The notes beneath the pieces were generated by a model. The model searched no databases. It saw nothing but the letters and a program-made list of their open reading frames with translations, and was not told the origin of the DNA. Of a DNA stretch of 64,000 nt, positions 25,337-32,999 are shown piece by piece. The stretch is from Shouchella clausii (GTDB taxonomy: Bacteria; Bacillota; Bacilli; Bacillales; Bacillaceae_D). Position numbers and translations under genes: made by a program. Position 1 is the first letter of the stretch. Every line of letters starts with the position of its first letter. Location of the stretch: assembly GCF_001598215.1 (NCBI RefSeq), contig NZ_BCXJ01000005.1, positions 62,001 through 126,000 of the forward strand, given 5' to 3'.

Positions 25337-25984
25337 TTACAGCAAACCGTGCTTGGCTGTTAAATCGGCACGAACGGTTTCGAGGTGCGCTGTGCGGTTT
25401 GTATAGTGAAGGAGGTAGCGTTCGTCTTTTTCTTTCCACTCAAGCAAAGTCACACTTGTATTGCCGATGATAAATGGACGTTCAAATGCAGCCCACTGTT
25501 CTCCAACTATAGCATACATAAGCAGGCAGCTAATAAAGCCACCATGCGAAACAAGAATGACCGACTCATCATCACGGTGTGCCTTTTTCAATTGACTGAG
25601 CAATGAATAACAACGCTCTGTTAGCGCTTGGGCAGACTCTGTGCCTTCGATTCCTGAGGCAATCAATGGCTTTCCTGTTGTTTCAGGGAAGCGCTCCGCA
25701 ATTTCAGAACGCGTCAACCCTTGCAACGGGCCAAGGTTGACTTCACGCAACAATTCCCATTTTCGTGGGGGAAGGTATGTTGCTTCAGAAATCGCTTGTG
25801 CCGTATCAGCAGCCCGCGTTAGGTCGCTTGTATACAAATAGTCAGCAGCAAGTGTTGTACAAAAACCAGCCACTGCCTGCGCTTGTTTTTTCCCAAGATC
25901 CGATAGCGGGAAGTCCATTGAACCTTGGATTTTTCCTAGTCGATTCCCTTCTGATTCCCCATGCCGTATCATATATAATTTCAT
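25337..25984 (-). CDS. Histidine phosphatase family protein (phosphoglycerate-mutase-like)
   Basis: 215 residues. It begins MKLYMIRHGESEGNRLGKIQG with the catalytic histidine in RHG. DYLYTSDLTRAADTAQ, the LREVNLGPLQGLT acid segment and VILVSHGGF with the second histidine complete the active site. It is related to B. subtilis PhoE/YhfR-type broad-specificity phosphatases rather than a glycolytic mutase. The C-terminal tail (YLLHYTNRTAHLETVRADLTAKHGLL) is of ordinary length. AGGAGG precedes the ATG. The substrate is unknown, as usual for this family. Confidence 0.88.
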   Translation of the reverse strand: MKLYMIRHGESEGNRLGKIQGSMDFPLSDLGKKQAQAVAGFCTTLAADYLYTSDLTRAADTAQAISEATYLPPRKWELLREVNLGPLQGLTRSEIAERFPETTGKPLIASGIEGTESAQALTERCYSLLSQLKKAHRDDESVILVSHGGFISCLLMYAIVGEQWAAFERPFIIGNTSVTLLEWKEKDERYLLHYTNRTAHLETVRADLTAKHGLL

Positions 25985-26154
25985 TGTATCCTCCTTAATT
26001 AGAGGCAGCTTCCATTGCCTCTATTAACGCACTTGCGACATCATTAGCCTTGCATCGCAAGTGTACCAAACATTACGGACATCCTCAATTGGTCTTTTTC
26101 TTTTAGCAAAGATACGCTAAGATAGGGGATGGATATTTAAAGGAGATTGATGAA

Positions 26155-27264
26155 ATGAATGTGCAACAGACGATTGCCCCTCACACTGATCCATGGGAAG
26201 CATATAGGGATATCGAGCAATATGGCGAACTGATCCTTTCAAACATTGAAGTCACAACGACTACGCTATGCAATATGCGCTGTGAGCATTGTGCTGTCGG
26301 CTATACATTATCGCCAAAAGACCCAGACCCCCTTCCGCTTGATTTACTCATTCGGCGCTTAGATGAAATTCCCCACCTCCGTGCGTTTAGCATTACAGGC
26401 GGCGAACCGATGATGAACATGAAATCAGTCCGGGAATATGTTGTTCCTTTGCTTAAATACGCCCACGAGCGTGGAGCAAAAACGCAAATCAATTCAAATT
26501 TGACGATGCCTCTTGAACGTTACGACTTGATCCTGCCCTATTTGGATGTCTTGCATATTTCGCACAACTACGGCAGTGTGGATGATTTTTCGCTCATTGG
26601 CTTTGCCCATTCCAAGCATAAACCGAAAGAAGAACAGCGCCATGCGATGTTTCAGCGAATGATCGAAAATGCAAAAGCGTTAACGGCAAGAGGAGTGATC
26701 GTTTCAGCTGAAACGATGTTAAATAAACGGACACTTCCCCATTTGGAGAACATCCATCAGCAAATTGTCGAAATGGGCTGCCAACGCCATGAAGTGCATC
26801 CTATGTACCCAAGCGACTTTGCTAGCAGTTTAGAAGTAGCCAGCTTGGATGAGATCAAATCAGGAATCCATCGCCTCCTTGACTGCCGCAATAAACACGT
26901 TTGGATGCTCTTTGGCACACTGCCATTTTATCCTTGCAGCAACAACGAAGACGACTTGCAGCTCCAAAAACGCCTGTACAGCGAACCGAATGTGACCGTC
27001 CGCAATGACCCTGATGGACGGTCGCGCTTAAATGTAAACTTATTTAGCGGCGATATCATTGTCACTGACTTTGGCGACGTTCCTAAGCTTGGGAACATTC
27101 AAGATAGCCGTTTTGATGAAGCTTACGCCCGGTGGCGCGATTCAGCGATCAATCGTTCTCTCTCTTGTCATTGTCCTTCAGTGCAATGCTTAGGGCCGAA
27201 TTTGCTTGTCAAAAACACCTATTATCGCGAAACCGATTTTTCAAAACGCTCTGCTCATTTTTGA
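26155..27264 (+). CDS. yfkAB: Radical SAM / CxCxxxxC protein YfkAB
   Basis: 369 residues. CNMRCEHCAVGY near residue 44 is the iron-sulphur/SAM motif of radical SAM enzymes (here CxxxCxxC), followed by FSITGGEPMMN, the SAM-binding GGE. The C-terminus carries CHCPSVQCLGPNLLVKNTYY, the extra cysteine motif that defines the YfkAB family. In B. subtilis this gene lies near yfkD, and a YfkD-like gene follows here on the other strand, so the neighbourhood is kept. The reaction is unknown. AAAGGAG precedes the ATG. Confidence 0.9.
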   Translation: MNVQQTIAPHTDPWEAYRDIEQYGELILSNIEVTTTTLCNMRCEHCAVGYTLSPKDPDPLPLDLLIRRLDEIPHLRAFSITGGEPMMNMKSVREYVVPLLKYAHERGAKTQINSNLTMPLERYDLILPYLDVLHISHNYGSVDDFSLIGFAHSKHKPKEEQRHAMFQRMIENAKALTARGVIVSAETMLNKRTLPHLENIHQQIVEMGCQRHEVHPMYPSDFASSLEVASLDEIKSGIHRLLDCRNKHVWMLFGTLPFYPCSNNEDDLQLQKRLYSEPNVTVRNDPDGRSRLNVNLFSGDIIVTDFGDVPKLGNIQDSRFDEAYARWRDSAINRSLSCHCPSVQCLGPNLLVKNTYYRETDFSKRSAHF

Positions 27265-27292
27265 TTCATGTAAACGAGGAGCGAAAACCGCG

Positions 27293-27318
27293 CTCAGACT
27301 GATAGAATACGCTTGTCA
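27293..27318 (-). repeat. Dispersed 26-nt intergenic repeat, copy A
   Basis: On the minus strand it reads TGACAAGCG, TA, then TTCTATCAGTCTGAG. It matches copies at 41,092-41,117, 43,630-43,655 and 43,704-43,730. About 95 nt upstream in the same orientation is a GTCGTTTGCC half-hairpin (27,414-27,434), as also seen with the other copies. Confidence 0.65.
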
Positions 27319-27379
27319 GGAGGAGTGTAGGCGAGGGAAGATGGGAATAGAACGGGGGTCCATGAGCAATGGTTTCCTT

Positions 27380-27403
27380 GCTTTGAAACGACCGTTTCAA
27401 AGC
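27380..27403. repeat. 24-bp near-perfect palindrome
   Basis: GCTTTGAAACG, AC, CGTTTCAAAGC: 11-bp arms with a 2-nt centre, in the gap between yfkAB and the yfkD-like gene. There is no T-run, so it is not an ordinary terminator. It could be a protein binding site. Confidence 0.5.
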
Positions 27404-27440
27404 AGATAAGTGAGGCAAACGACGAAGTATGCGCAAGCTG

Positions 27441-27473
27441 AACCCATGCCCTTTTCACAACAAGGGCATGGGT
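27441..27473. terminator. Terminator between yfkAB and the YfkD-like gene
   Basis: AACCCATGCCCTT and AAGGGCATGGGTT pair perfectly around TTCACAAC, with T-rich sequence on the plus-strand side. It lies between convergent genes. Confidence 0.85.
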
Positions 27474-27479
27474 TTTCTT

Positions 27480-28283
27480 TTATTTTGGCTGTGTAGAAGC
27501 CATAAACGTAAAAGAGATATTGTCTTGTACAGGAATCCAAGCACTAATGCCCTGTTCGGTTACATTTTTAACATCTAACTTCGGCTTTCCGCCTTTTATC
27601 GTTAAATACACTTCCCCATAGGTCACATTGCCTTTTTCTTGGACTGCAGGAACATAGCCGTATAGGTAGCCAACTTGGCGTGAGGGCACATTGTATTTTT
27701 GGTTCTTTTTCGTCCCTTGGCCAACAACTGTATCAAAAGCAAGCGGCAAGCTTGTTTTCTCAGCAGCGCTAATCATCATCATCTTTTTGACTGCTTCTCC
27801 GTTCGGTATTTTTGCGCTCAAGCCGCCTGTCACCTTTTTCTGTTGTTCTTGCAGGTAAGACATGCTCTTTGGCGCATTTCCGCCACGGTTGTCAATGTAA
27901 TTTGTATTGACTTTTTGATACTCCCAATTGACTTCCGTTCCTTTCGATTGGTAAGCCAAAGGCCATTCCCCTAAATAAATGGAAGCTCTCATCGCAAATC
28001 CCAATCGTGGAAATTGAATCGACGACTCATTCATTAGCCGGATTAAATCTGGATTTTGAATTTGCTCTTCCGTTGATTGGAGCAATTGTTCGGCAAACTC
28101 GCTTGGCTGCAAATAAGGCAAGTCTTGTGTTGCATTTTTATATGTGTTTTCTTTAGAAATGGATAAGACAGAGTCAGGAATTTTAAAAGATGTTTGTTCA
28201 GGTTCATTTGCTTCCGACTTTCCGTACGCAGGAGCCGTGATTGCCAACATAAAAGCCAACAATAAAAACGCAATTCGTTTCAT
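27480..28283 (-). CDS. yfkD: YfkD-like secreted protein
   Basis: 267 residues with a cleavable signal peptide (MKRIAFLLLAFMLAITAPAYG). The mature part (VLSISKENTYKNATQDLPYLQPSEFAEQLLQSTEEQI... NRGGNAPKSMSYLQEQQKKVTGGL) resembles the YfkD family of Bacillus, exported proteins of unknown function. The place next to yfkAB supports this. AAGGAGGG precedes the ATG at 28,283; the frame extends to 28,328 without a ribosome site. Convergent with yfkAB. Confidence 0.75.
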   Translation of the reverse strand: MKRIAFLLLAFMLAITAPAYGKSEANEPEQTSFKIPDSVLSISKENTYKNATQDLPYLQPSEFAEQLLQSTEEQIQNPDLIRLMNESSIQFPRLGFAMRASIYLGEWPLAYQSKGTEVNWEYQKVNTNYIDNRGGNAPKSMSYLQEQQKKVTGGLSAKIPNGEAVKKMMMISAAEKTSLPLAFDTVVGQGTKKNQKYNVPSRQVGYLYGYVPAVQEKGNVTYGEVYLTIKGGKPKLDVKNVTEQGISAWIPVQDNISFTFMASTQPK

Positions 28284-28356
28284 AAGAAGTACCCTCCTTC
28301 TATCGTTTGTAAAGGTATTGTTTGACATCTCTTTTCGTTTTATCCATCAAAGCAAT

Positions 28357-28384
28357 AAAAAAACAGCAGCATATCGCTGCTGCT
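28357..28384 (-). terminator. Terminator after the YtxH-like gene
   Basis: CAGCAGC and GCTGCTG form a 7-bp stem (28,364-28,382) followed on the minus strand by seven T. Confidence 0.75.
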
Positions 28385-28456
28385 TTTTACCTAAGTCCGA
28401 TCTATAGGAAAGAACGCCAACCGTTGCTGCCGTCCTTACTCAAAGAATCCCCTCTC

Positions 28457-28807
28457 TTATCTTTCGTTATTCATCTCACGCTGTTTTTTTAACAGCTTGA
28501 TTTCGTCAGCAGCTTCTTTTGCCGCCTGGATCGCTTCCTCAGACGTTTCTTTCATATGGCTTGCTGTTTGCGTCAGCGTGCGGACATCTTCGGAAATGTC
28601 TTTCCAAATCGAGCGGACATCCTCCATGACTTCTTTTGCTTGTCCAACCATGTTTTCCCGATTGTCCCGCAAAAATGCATACGTCTCCCCTGCCTGCTGT
28701 TTTAGTTCCTTCGCTTCTTGACAGACGCGGTTTCGCCAATCTTTTTTTACAAGTACGGCCCCTATGACAACACCTGCAATCAAAATCCCCCATTTTTTGC
28801 TGGCCAT
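28457..28807 (-). CDS. YtxH-domain small membrane/stress protein
   Basis: 116 residues. One N-terminal helix (KKWGILIAGVVIGAVLV) is followed by a basic stretch and a long amphipathic coiled-coil rich in Glu, Lys and Ala (KELKQQAGETYAF... SEDVRTLTQTASHMKETSEEAIQAAKEAADEIKLLKK). This is the architecture of YtxH-domain proteins, often general stress proteins in Bacillus. No catalytic motif. AGGAGG precedes the ATG. Confidence 0.75.
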   Translation of the reverse strand: MASKKWGILIAGVVIGAVLVKKDWRNRVCQEAKELKQQAGETYAFLRDNRENMVGQAKEVMEDVRSIWKDISEDVRTLTQTASHMKETSEEAIQAAKEAADEIKLLKKQREMNNER

Positions 28808-28886
28808 TTTTATTCCTCCTTTATGTATCCTGTTTTTATTTTAAAACAGATTTTCTCGCATTTGTAAAGCTGCACCCTTTCACAAA

Positions 28887-28915
28887 AAAATGCCAGCCTC
28901 AACGGGCCAGCATTA
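28887..28915 (-). terminator. Terminator overlapping the stop of the 49-aa gene
   Basis: AATGCTGGCC and GGCTGGCATT pair over 10 bp with two G-U, followed on the minus strand by seven T. It overlaps the stop codon at 28,913. Confidence 0.65.
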
Positions 28916-29062
28916 ATTGTATGTTTGCACAAGGCAACGGTCTGTTTCAAGGATTTCAAATTTAGTTTGATGATTGCTGTTTTTTAGCTCATCCACCTGT
29001 GCAGAAAGTTTTTTTAGTTGTTTTTCAAGGGCAATCAATTTTTCTTTTTCTGATTGTGTCAT
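28913..29062 (-). CDS. Small coiled-coil protein of unknown function (49 aa)
   Basis: MTQSEKEKLIALEKQLKKLSAQVDELKNSNHQTKFEILETDRC... is a heptad-like helix followed by a short tail with one cysteine. GGGAGGG stands 7 nt before the ATG at 29,062; a longer frame to 29,110 lacks such a site. A terminator overlaps the stop. I do not recognise the family; the coiled coil suggests a partner or a dimer. Confidence 0.55.
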   Translation of the reverse strand: MTQSEKEKLIALEKQLKKLSAQVDELKNSNHQTKFEILETDRCLVQTYN

Positions 29063-29253
29063 TGTTGGTCCCTCCCCACTTTTAGCTTGCCCGAACAAGC
29101 GCTCAATCACCAGTAAAAAAGATCCCTATAAGTTAGAAATATTCTACCAGTGTTTTTCTTTGATGTAAAGTGTCTTCCCTAAAAGGATTTTCTGCTTATC
29201 TAGACTCTGTTCGACAAATTTCATCTTTATCAAAAATTTGTAACAAATTACGC

Positions 29254-29281
29254 TTGTAAAATTACGTTCTCATGGTATACT
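29254..29281 (+). promoter_or_regulatory. Predicted sigma-A promoter of the FbpB-like gene
   Basis: TTGTAA, 16 nt, TATACT; the ATG is about 39 nt downstream. AT-rich sequence after the -10 (TAATGATAGGAAATATTC) has only partial similarity to a Fur box. Confidence 0.5.
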
Positions 29282-29319
29282 AATGATAGGAAATATTCAG
29301 ACACAAAAAGGGTGATCAT

Positions 29320-29490
29320 ATGCGTAAACGTCATTTAATCCGTTTTGAGGACTTAATGGCCCAAAATAGAGATGAACTTTTAAACGATCCTGAGGCTTTG
29401 TCCAAAATTGATGATAAATTGGATGAACGTGCCCAAAAGAAAAACCGTTCACTCAAAAAAGCAAAACCAACAAGAACGAGCCGTTTTTAA
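29320..29490 (+). CDS. FbpB-family small basic protein
   Basis: 56 residues: MRKRHLIRFEDLMAQNRDEL... followed by a LLNDPEALSKIDDKLDERAQK helix and a very basic tail (KNRSLKKAKPTRTSRF). This is the pattern of the Fur-regulated FbpB family, which in B. subtilis helps the small RNA FsrA in iron-sparing repression. AAAGGGTGAT precedes the ATG. A strong terminator overlaps the stop. Regulation by Fur is by family; the upstream box is weak. Confidence 0.75.
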   Translation: MRKRHLIRFEDLMAQNRDELLNDPEALSKIDDKLDERAQKKNRSLKKAKPTRTSRF

Positions 29491-29504
29491 GGCTCGTTTT
29501 TTTT
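29475..29504 (+). terminator. Terminator of the FbpB-like gene
   Basis: AACGAGCC and GGCTCGTT pair perfectly, followed by a long T-run. The 5' arm lies within the last codons. Confidence 0.9.
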
Positions 29505-29594
29505 TATGGAACTCCACATCTTCCCCTTTATGTATATTTTTTTGGCAATCGCACAAAGTAATTTCATATAAAAAACGGGAAGCGGGGGTACCTC

Positions 29595-30932
29595 ATGGAT
29601 CATGTGCTGCTTGCGCGCATGCTGTTTGGCACGTCAATGGCCTTTCATATTATTTTCGCGACATTAACAGTCGGCCTGTCGCTGATGATTTTTTTTGCAG
29701 AATGGATGAGGGCACTACGCAACGATCTCGATTATGCCGTCCTCGCCAAGCGGTTGACAAAAGGGCTTGCCATCCTTCTTGGCGTAGCGATTCCAACTGG
29801 TACGATTGTAGCGATCATGCTTTCCCTGCTCTGGCCAGGCTTTATGGAAATCGTCGGCCAAGTGATTGCGCTGCCATTTCAAATTGAAATTTTTGCTTTC
29901 TTTTTAGAGTCATTGTTTTTGGCTATTTATGTATATGCTGCTGATCGTCTTTCTCCTGCTATGAGAATCATCAGTTCCTTTTTTATTGCCTTTGGCGCTG
30001 TTGCCTCTGCTGTTTTGATCACTAGCGCACACTCTTGGATGAATACCCCCAGAGGTTTTGACATCATTGACGGCCAAATTGAAAACGTAAATCCCCTTGC
30101 GGCTGCCTTGTCGCCAAGTTTTTGGTCGACCTCGTACCACGTCGTTAGCACCGCCTACATGACAGGTGCTTTCGTGTTATGTGCTGTTGCTGCTTTTAAG
30201 TTGTTAAAACCATCCATTACAGCAGCAGAAATCCGCTACCACCAAAAAGGATTAATGTTGGCGCTCGTTTTTGGATTTTTGATGTCTGTTTGGACTGGTT
30301 TTACCGGCCATGATACAACGGTCATGCTTTATGAGGAAATCCCAATCAAATTAGCAGCAGCTGAAGGGCTTTTTGACACACAAACCAATGCACCATTGAC
30401 GATTTTAGGAACGCCGAGCCCAGAAGCGAATGAAGTGATCGGCGGACTGGAATTCCCTGGTTTGCTAAGCTGGCTCGCGACTGGCTCAACGGACGGGGTC
30501 GTCCAAGGGTTAAATGATTTTCCTGTGGAACAGTGGCCTCCACTCTTTGTACATACACTATTTAACGTGATGGTCGGCATTGGTTTTGCATTGATTGCCG
30601 TTTCAGGCATTGGCCTGCTGTTTTCGTTTTTCAGACGCAATCACGACGGCATCCGGTTTCCTAAATGGCTTTTAATCGCACTTGTTGCTGCTGGCCCCCT
30701 TGCGATGATCGGCATCGAGACAGGTTGGATTTTTAGCTGTACTGGCCGCCAGCCTTGGATTATTTTCGGCGTGCAAACGACCGCCGAGGCAGCTACAACT
30801 TCCGGGAACCTCGGCTTGTTATTCTTTTTGTTCTCAATGCTTTACCTTGTTCTGCTCATTTTAACGAGTTTTGTTATGTATTTTTATTTCAAGCGAAATC
30901 CGCTCCGCCAAGATATGAGCGCGTTCCGTTAG
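29595..30932 (+). CDS. ythA: Cytochrome bd-type quinol oxidase subunit I (YthA/CydA)
   Basis: 445 residues, about nine membrane helices. Oxidises quinol and reduces oxygen to water in the membrane. Haem-ligand landmarks are visible: AFHIIF near residue 18, the conserved Glu of FFLESLFLAIYVY, STSYHVVSTAYMTGAF, and GRQPW. The short Q-loop and the length fit the B. subtilis YthA / CioA (cyanide-insensitive) branch rather than CydA of E. coli. It is followed 16 nt later by subunit II, so the two genes form an operon. Confidence 0.9.
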   Translation: MDHVLLARMLFGTSMAFHIIFATLTVGLSLMIFFAEWMRALRNDLDYAVLAKRLTKGLAILLGVAIPTGTIVAIMLSLLWPGFMEIVGQVIALPFQIEIFAFFLESLFLAIYVYAADRLSPAMRIISSFFIAFGAVASAVLITSAHSWMNTPRGFDIIDGQIENVNPLAAALSPSFWSTSYHVVSTAYMTGAFVLCAVAAFKLLKPSITAAEIRYHQKGLMLALVFGFLMSVWTGFTGHDTTVMLYEEIPIKLAAAEGLFDTQTNAPLTILGTPSPEANEVIGGLEFPGLLSWLATGSTDGVVQGLNDFPVEQWPPLFVHTLFNVMVGIGFALIAVSGIGLLFSFFRRNHDGIRFPKWLLIALVAAGPLAMIGIETGWIFSCTGRQPWIIFGVQTTAEAATTSGNLGLLFFLFSMLYLVLLILTSFVMYFYFKRNPLRQDMSAFR

Positions 30933-30948
30933 GTATTAGGAGGGGTTT

Positions 30949-31986
30949 ATGGAATCTGTCTATGTTGCGGTACTGCTGTTATGGGCATTGCTGTTCATTT
31001 ATGCTGTTGCTGGATCGATTGATTTTGGCACAGGTTTTTGGGCCATGTATTATAGTCGCCAGAATCATTACAAAGCAGCAACGATTGCAAACAACTTTTT
31101 ATCGCCTGCATGGAAAGTAACAAACGTTTTCCTTGTCCTTCTCGTTGTTGCGTTTGTGGCCCTCTTTCCAGGGGCAGCCCCTACGCTCGGCACATTGATG
31201 ATTGTGCCCTTTTGCCTTGTCCTGCTGTTGCTTACAATCCGCAGCGCCTTTTTGGTCTACGCGTACAGCACAAAAAAATATTCGCGCATGCTGACGCTCG
31301 TCTCAGGGCTATGCGGGCTGTTCATACCGGCCATTCTTGTCAGCATTTTACCTGCAGCAATTGGCGGATTTGTTGTCGTCGCTGGCGACAAGCAATACAT
31401 CCTAGTAAACGAGCTATTTTTAAGCCCGGCCTTTTATACACATGTTGGCTTTGGCCTCGTCACCCAGTTGTTTATTTCTGCGTTGTTTATGTGCGACTAT
31501 GCAAAAGAGGCAGGAGACGAGAGCACAGCCTCTTCTTACCGAAAAAACGCGATTTTCCTTGGCCCTGTTACCCTTGTTTTTGCGGTAGCTGCTATCTTTA
31601 CGCTTATTCCCGAAGCGCCGTGGATGTTTGAGAAATTTTTGTCGCTTTGGCACTGGTATACTTTATCCCTGTTTGCTTTTGCGTTAGGGTACAGCGCCTT
31701 ATGGTGGCGGTCAAAAACAAGCCAACTCGGCCAACCTCGTGCCGCCTTATTGCTCATTGTTGTCCAGTTTGGTTTAGCGAGCATTGCTTATGGGAGCGCC
31801 CATCTCCCGTATTTGCTTTACCCGAACGTCACGATCTATGATGCCTTTACAAACGAAACCATGTTCCGCTATTTGCTCATTGGCTTCCTAATCGGGCTCG
31901 CCATTCTCGTCCCTGTCTTTCTCTACTTTTGGCGACTTTTCTTTAAAGATAAAGCGTACTTGCAGAGCGGTCAACGTGATTATTAA
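30949..31986 (+). CDS. ythB: Cytochrome bd-type quinol oxidase subunit II (YthB/CydB)
   Basis: 345 residues with eight or nine hydrophobic segments. It begins with the CydB landmark SIDFGTGFWAMYY and has the PAWKVTNVFLVLLVV segment. It partners YthA and holds no haem itself. TAGGAGGGG precedes the ATG. No small CydX/CydS-like subunit is obvious after it. A 7-bp hairpin without T-run (TCAGACT/AGTCTGA, 32,034-32,058) lies between it and the convergent lipoprotein gene. Confidence 0.9.
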   Translation: MESVYVAVLLLWALLFIYAVAGSIDFGTGFWAMYYSRQNHYKAATIANNFLSPAWKVTNVFLVLLVVAFVALFPGAAPTLGTLMIVPFCLVLLLLTIRSAFLVYAYSTKKYSRMLTLVSGLCGLFIPAILVSILPAAIGGFVVVAGDKQYILVNELFLSPAFYTHVGFGLVTQLFISALFMCDYAKEAGDESTASSYRKNAIFLGPVTLVFAVAAIFTLIPEAPWMFEKFLSLWHWYTLSLFAFALGYSALWWRSKTSQLGQPRAALLLIVVQFGLASIAYGSAHLPYLLYPNVTIYDAFTNETMFRYLLIGFLIGLAILVPVFLYFWRLFFKDKAYLQSGQRDY

Positions 31987-32065
31987 TAGACGCCCCTGAT
32001 ATTAGCAATAACATCGCTTAACTAACAGTGGCGTCAGACTGGAATTCGATTAGTCTGAGTGGTGC

Positions 32066-32863
32066 TTATCGCTCATCTCGGACTGGAATCCCATCAACAG
32101 GGAAATCAAACAGCTCTGGATCGAAGTCAATGTCTTCTTCAAACATTGTTAAGATCGAAACTTGGCCTGGCTTGCCTTGATAAAATGCATTTTCCCTTAC
32201 TAGCAATCCTGTTTCGGTATCGAACCACAAATTGATTTCTACACCCCGTTCTTCTGCCGTCGCTTGCACATGATGTGCGAGGTAGCCGCTGATTTCATAA
32301 ATGCCTTGATATGTAAGAGCATAAGGTGATTGCTCAGCTATTAGGTCTTCAAGTGGCTCTGCTGAAAACGGCGGAACATGGTCATCGCTAGCTGCGCTCA
32401 GTACAGCAAAGCGATCTGTGCTCCGGTACACGTTTCTTCCTTCAGGCGTTTGTGTTTCGATTGTTTCCACGTCATTCCCATTCTCATCAATGTCTTCAGA
32501 TTGCTTAAAAAAGTAATCTGGGCCATTGTCAGATCGGTATACATGCAACCGCTCAAAAGCATACGCTTCCATTACAGTCCCATCTTCCGCTACTTCGTGT
32601 TTTTGCCACTCTAGGCTAAAATGCTCCAATTTTTTCTCTGCAGCAATCGCTTCCTCGATAACGGATTCGGCTGTTATCCCTTCAACCATTTCCGCCTCAC
32701 CTTCTTCTTCAGCCAGTTGATTGTGTTCCTTTTTATCGCTTTGTAATGCTGCTTCCTGATCTTCATTTGTCTCATTATCCGGTTTTTGTTTTGTTTCTGT
32801 ATCTCCTGCACAGGCAGAGAGAATGGCAAGTACCGATAACATCGCCATCCACTTCATTTTCAT
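32066..32863 (-). CDS. Secreted lipoprotein, LolA-like fold
   Basis: 265 residues. The signal ends with the lipobox LSAC (KMKWMAMLSVLAILSACAG). A highly acidic, Glu/Gln-rich spacer follows. The remainder (LEHFSLEWQKHEVAEDGTVMEAYAFERLHVYR... NLWFDTETGLLVRENAFYQG... DFDPELFDFPVDG) looks like the LolA/LppX-type half barrel used by Gram-positive lipoproteins to carry or sense a lipid or to regulate a sigma factor. Ligand unknown. AAGGAGG precedes the ATG. Convergent with ythB. Confidence 0.65.
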   Translation of the reverse strand: MKMKWMAMLSVLAILSACAGDTETKQKPDNETNEDQEAALQSDKKEHNQLAEEEGEAEMVEGITAESVIEEAIAAEKKLEHFSLEWQKHEVAEDGTVMEAYAFERLHVYRSDNGPDYFFKQSEDIDENGNDVETIETQTPEGRNVYRSTDRFAVLSAASDDHVPPFSAEPLEDLIAEQSPYALTYQGIYEISGYLAHHVQATAEERGVEINLWFDTETGLLVRENAFYQGKPGQVSILTMFEEDIDFDPELFDFPVDGIPVRDER

Positions 32864-32967
32864 TCAAGAAGGCCTCCTTCTTTGAAGCTCCTAAGCATCG
32901 ATTTCTATGTTCTATTGTTATTTTACTTCAAACCTAAGTTCCCCTTCTACTATTAATTCTTGCACAA

Positions 32968-32999
32968 AAAAACAGCGGAGGCGAACCCCCGCTGTTTTT
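32968..32999 (-). terminator. Terminator after pepF
   Basis: AAAAACAGCGG and CCGCTGTTTTT pair perfectly around a 10-nt loop, and T-runs follow on the minus strand. It overlaps the end of pepF. Confidence 0.85.

Noticed and set aside
27340-27409. 21-aa frame ATGGGAATAGAACGG... after yfkAB
   Set aside because: Lies within the repeat spacer and runs through the palindrome; coding evidence is insufficient.
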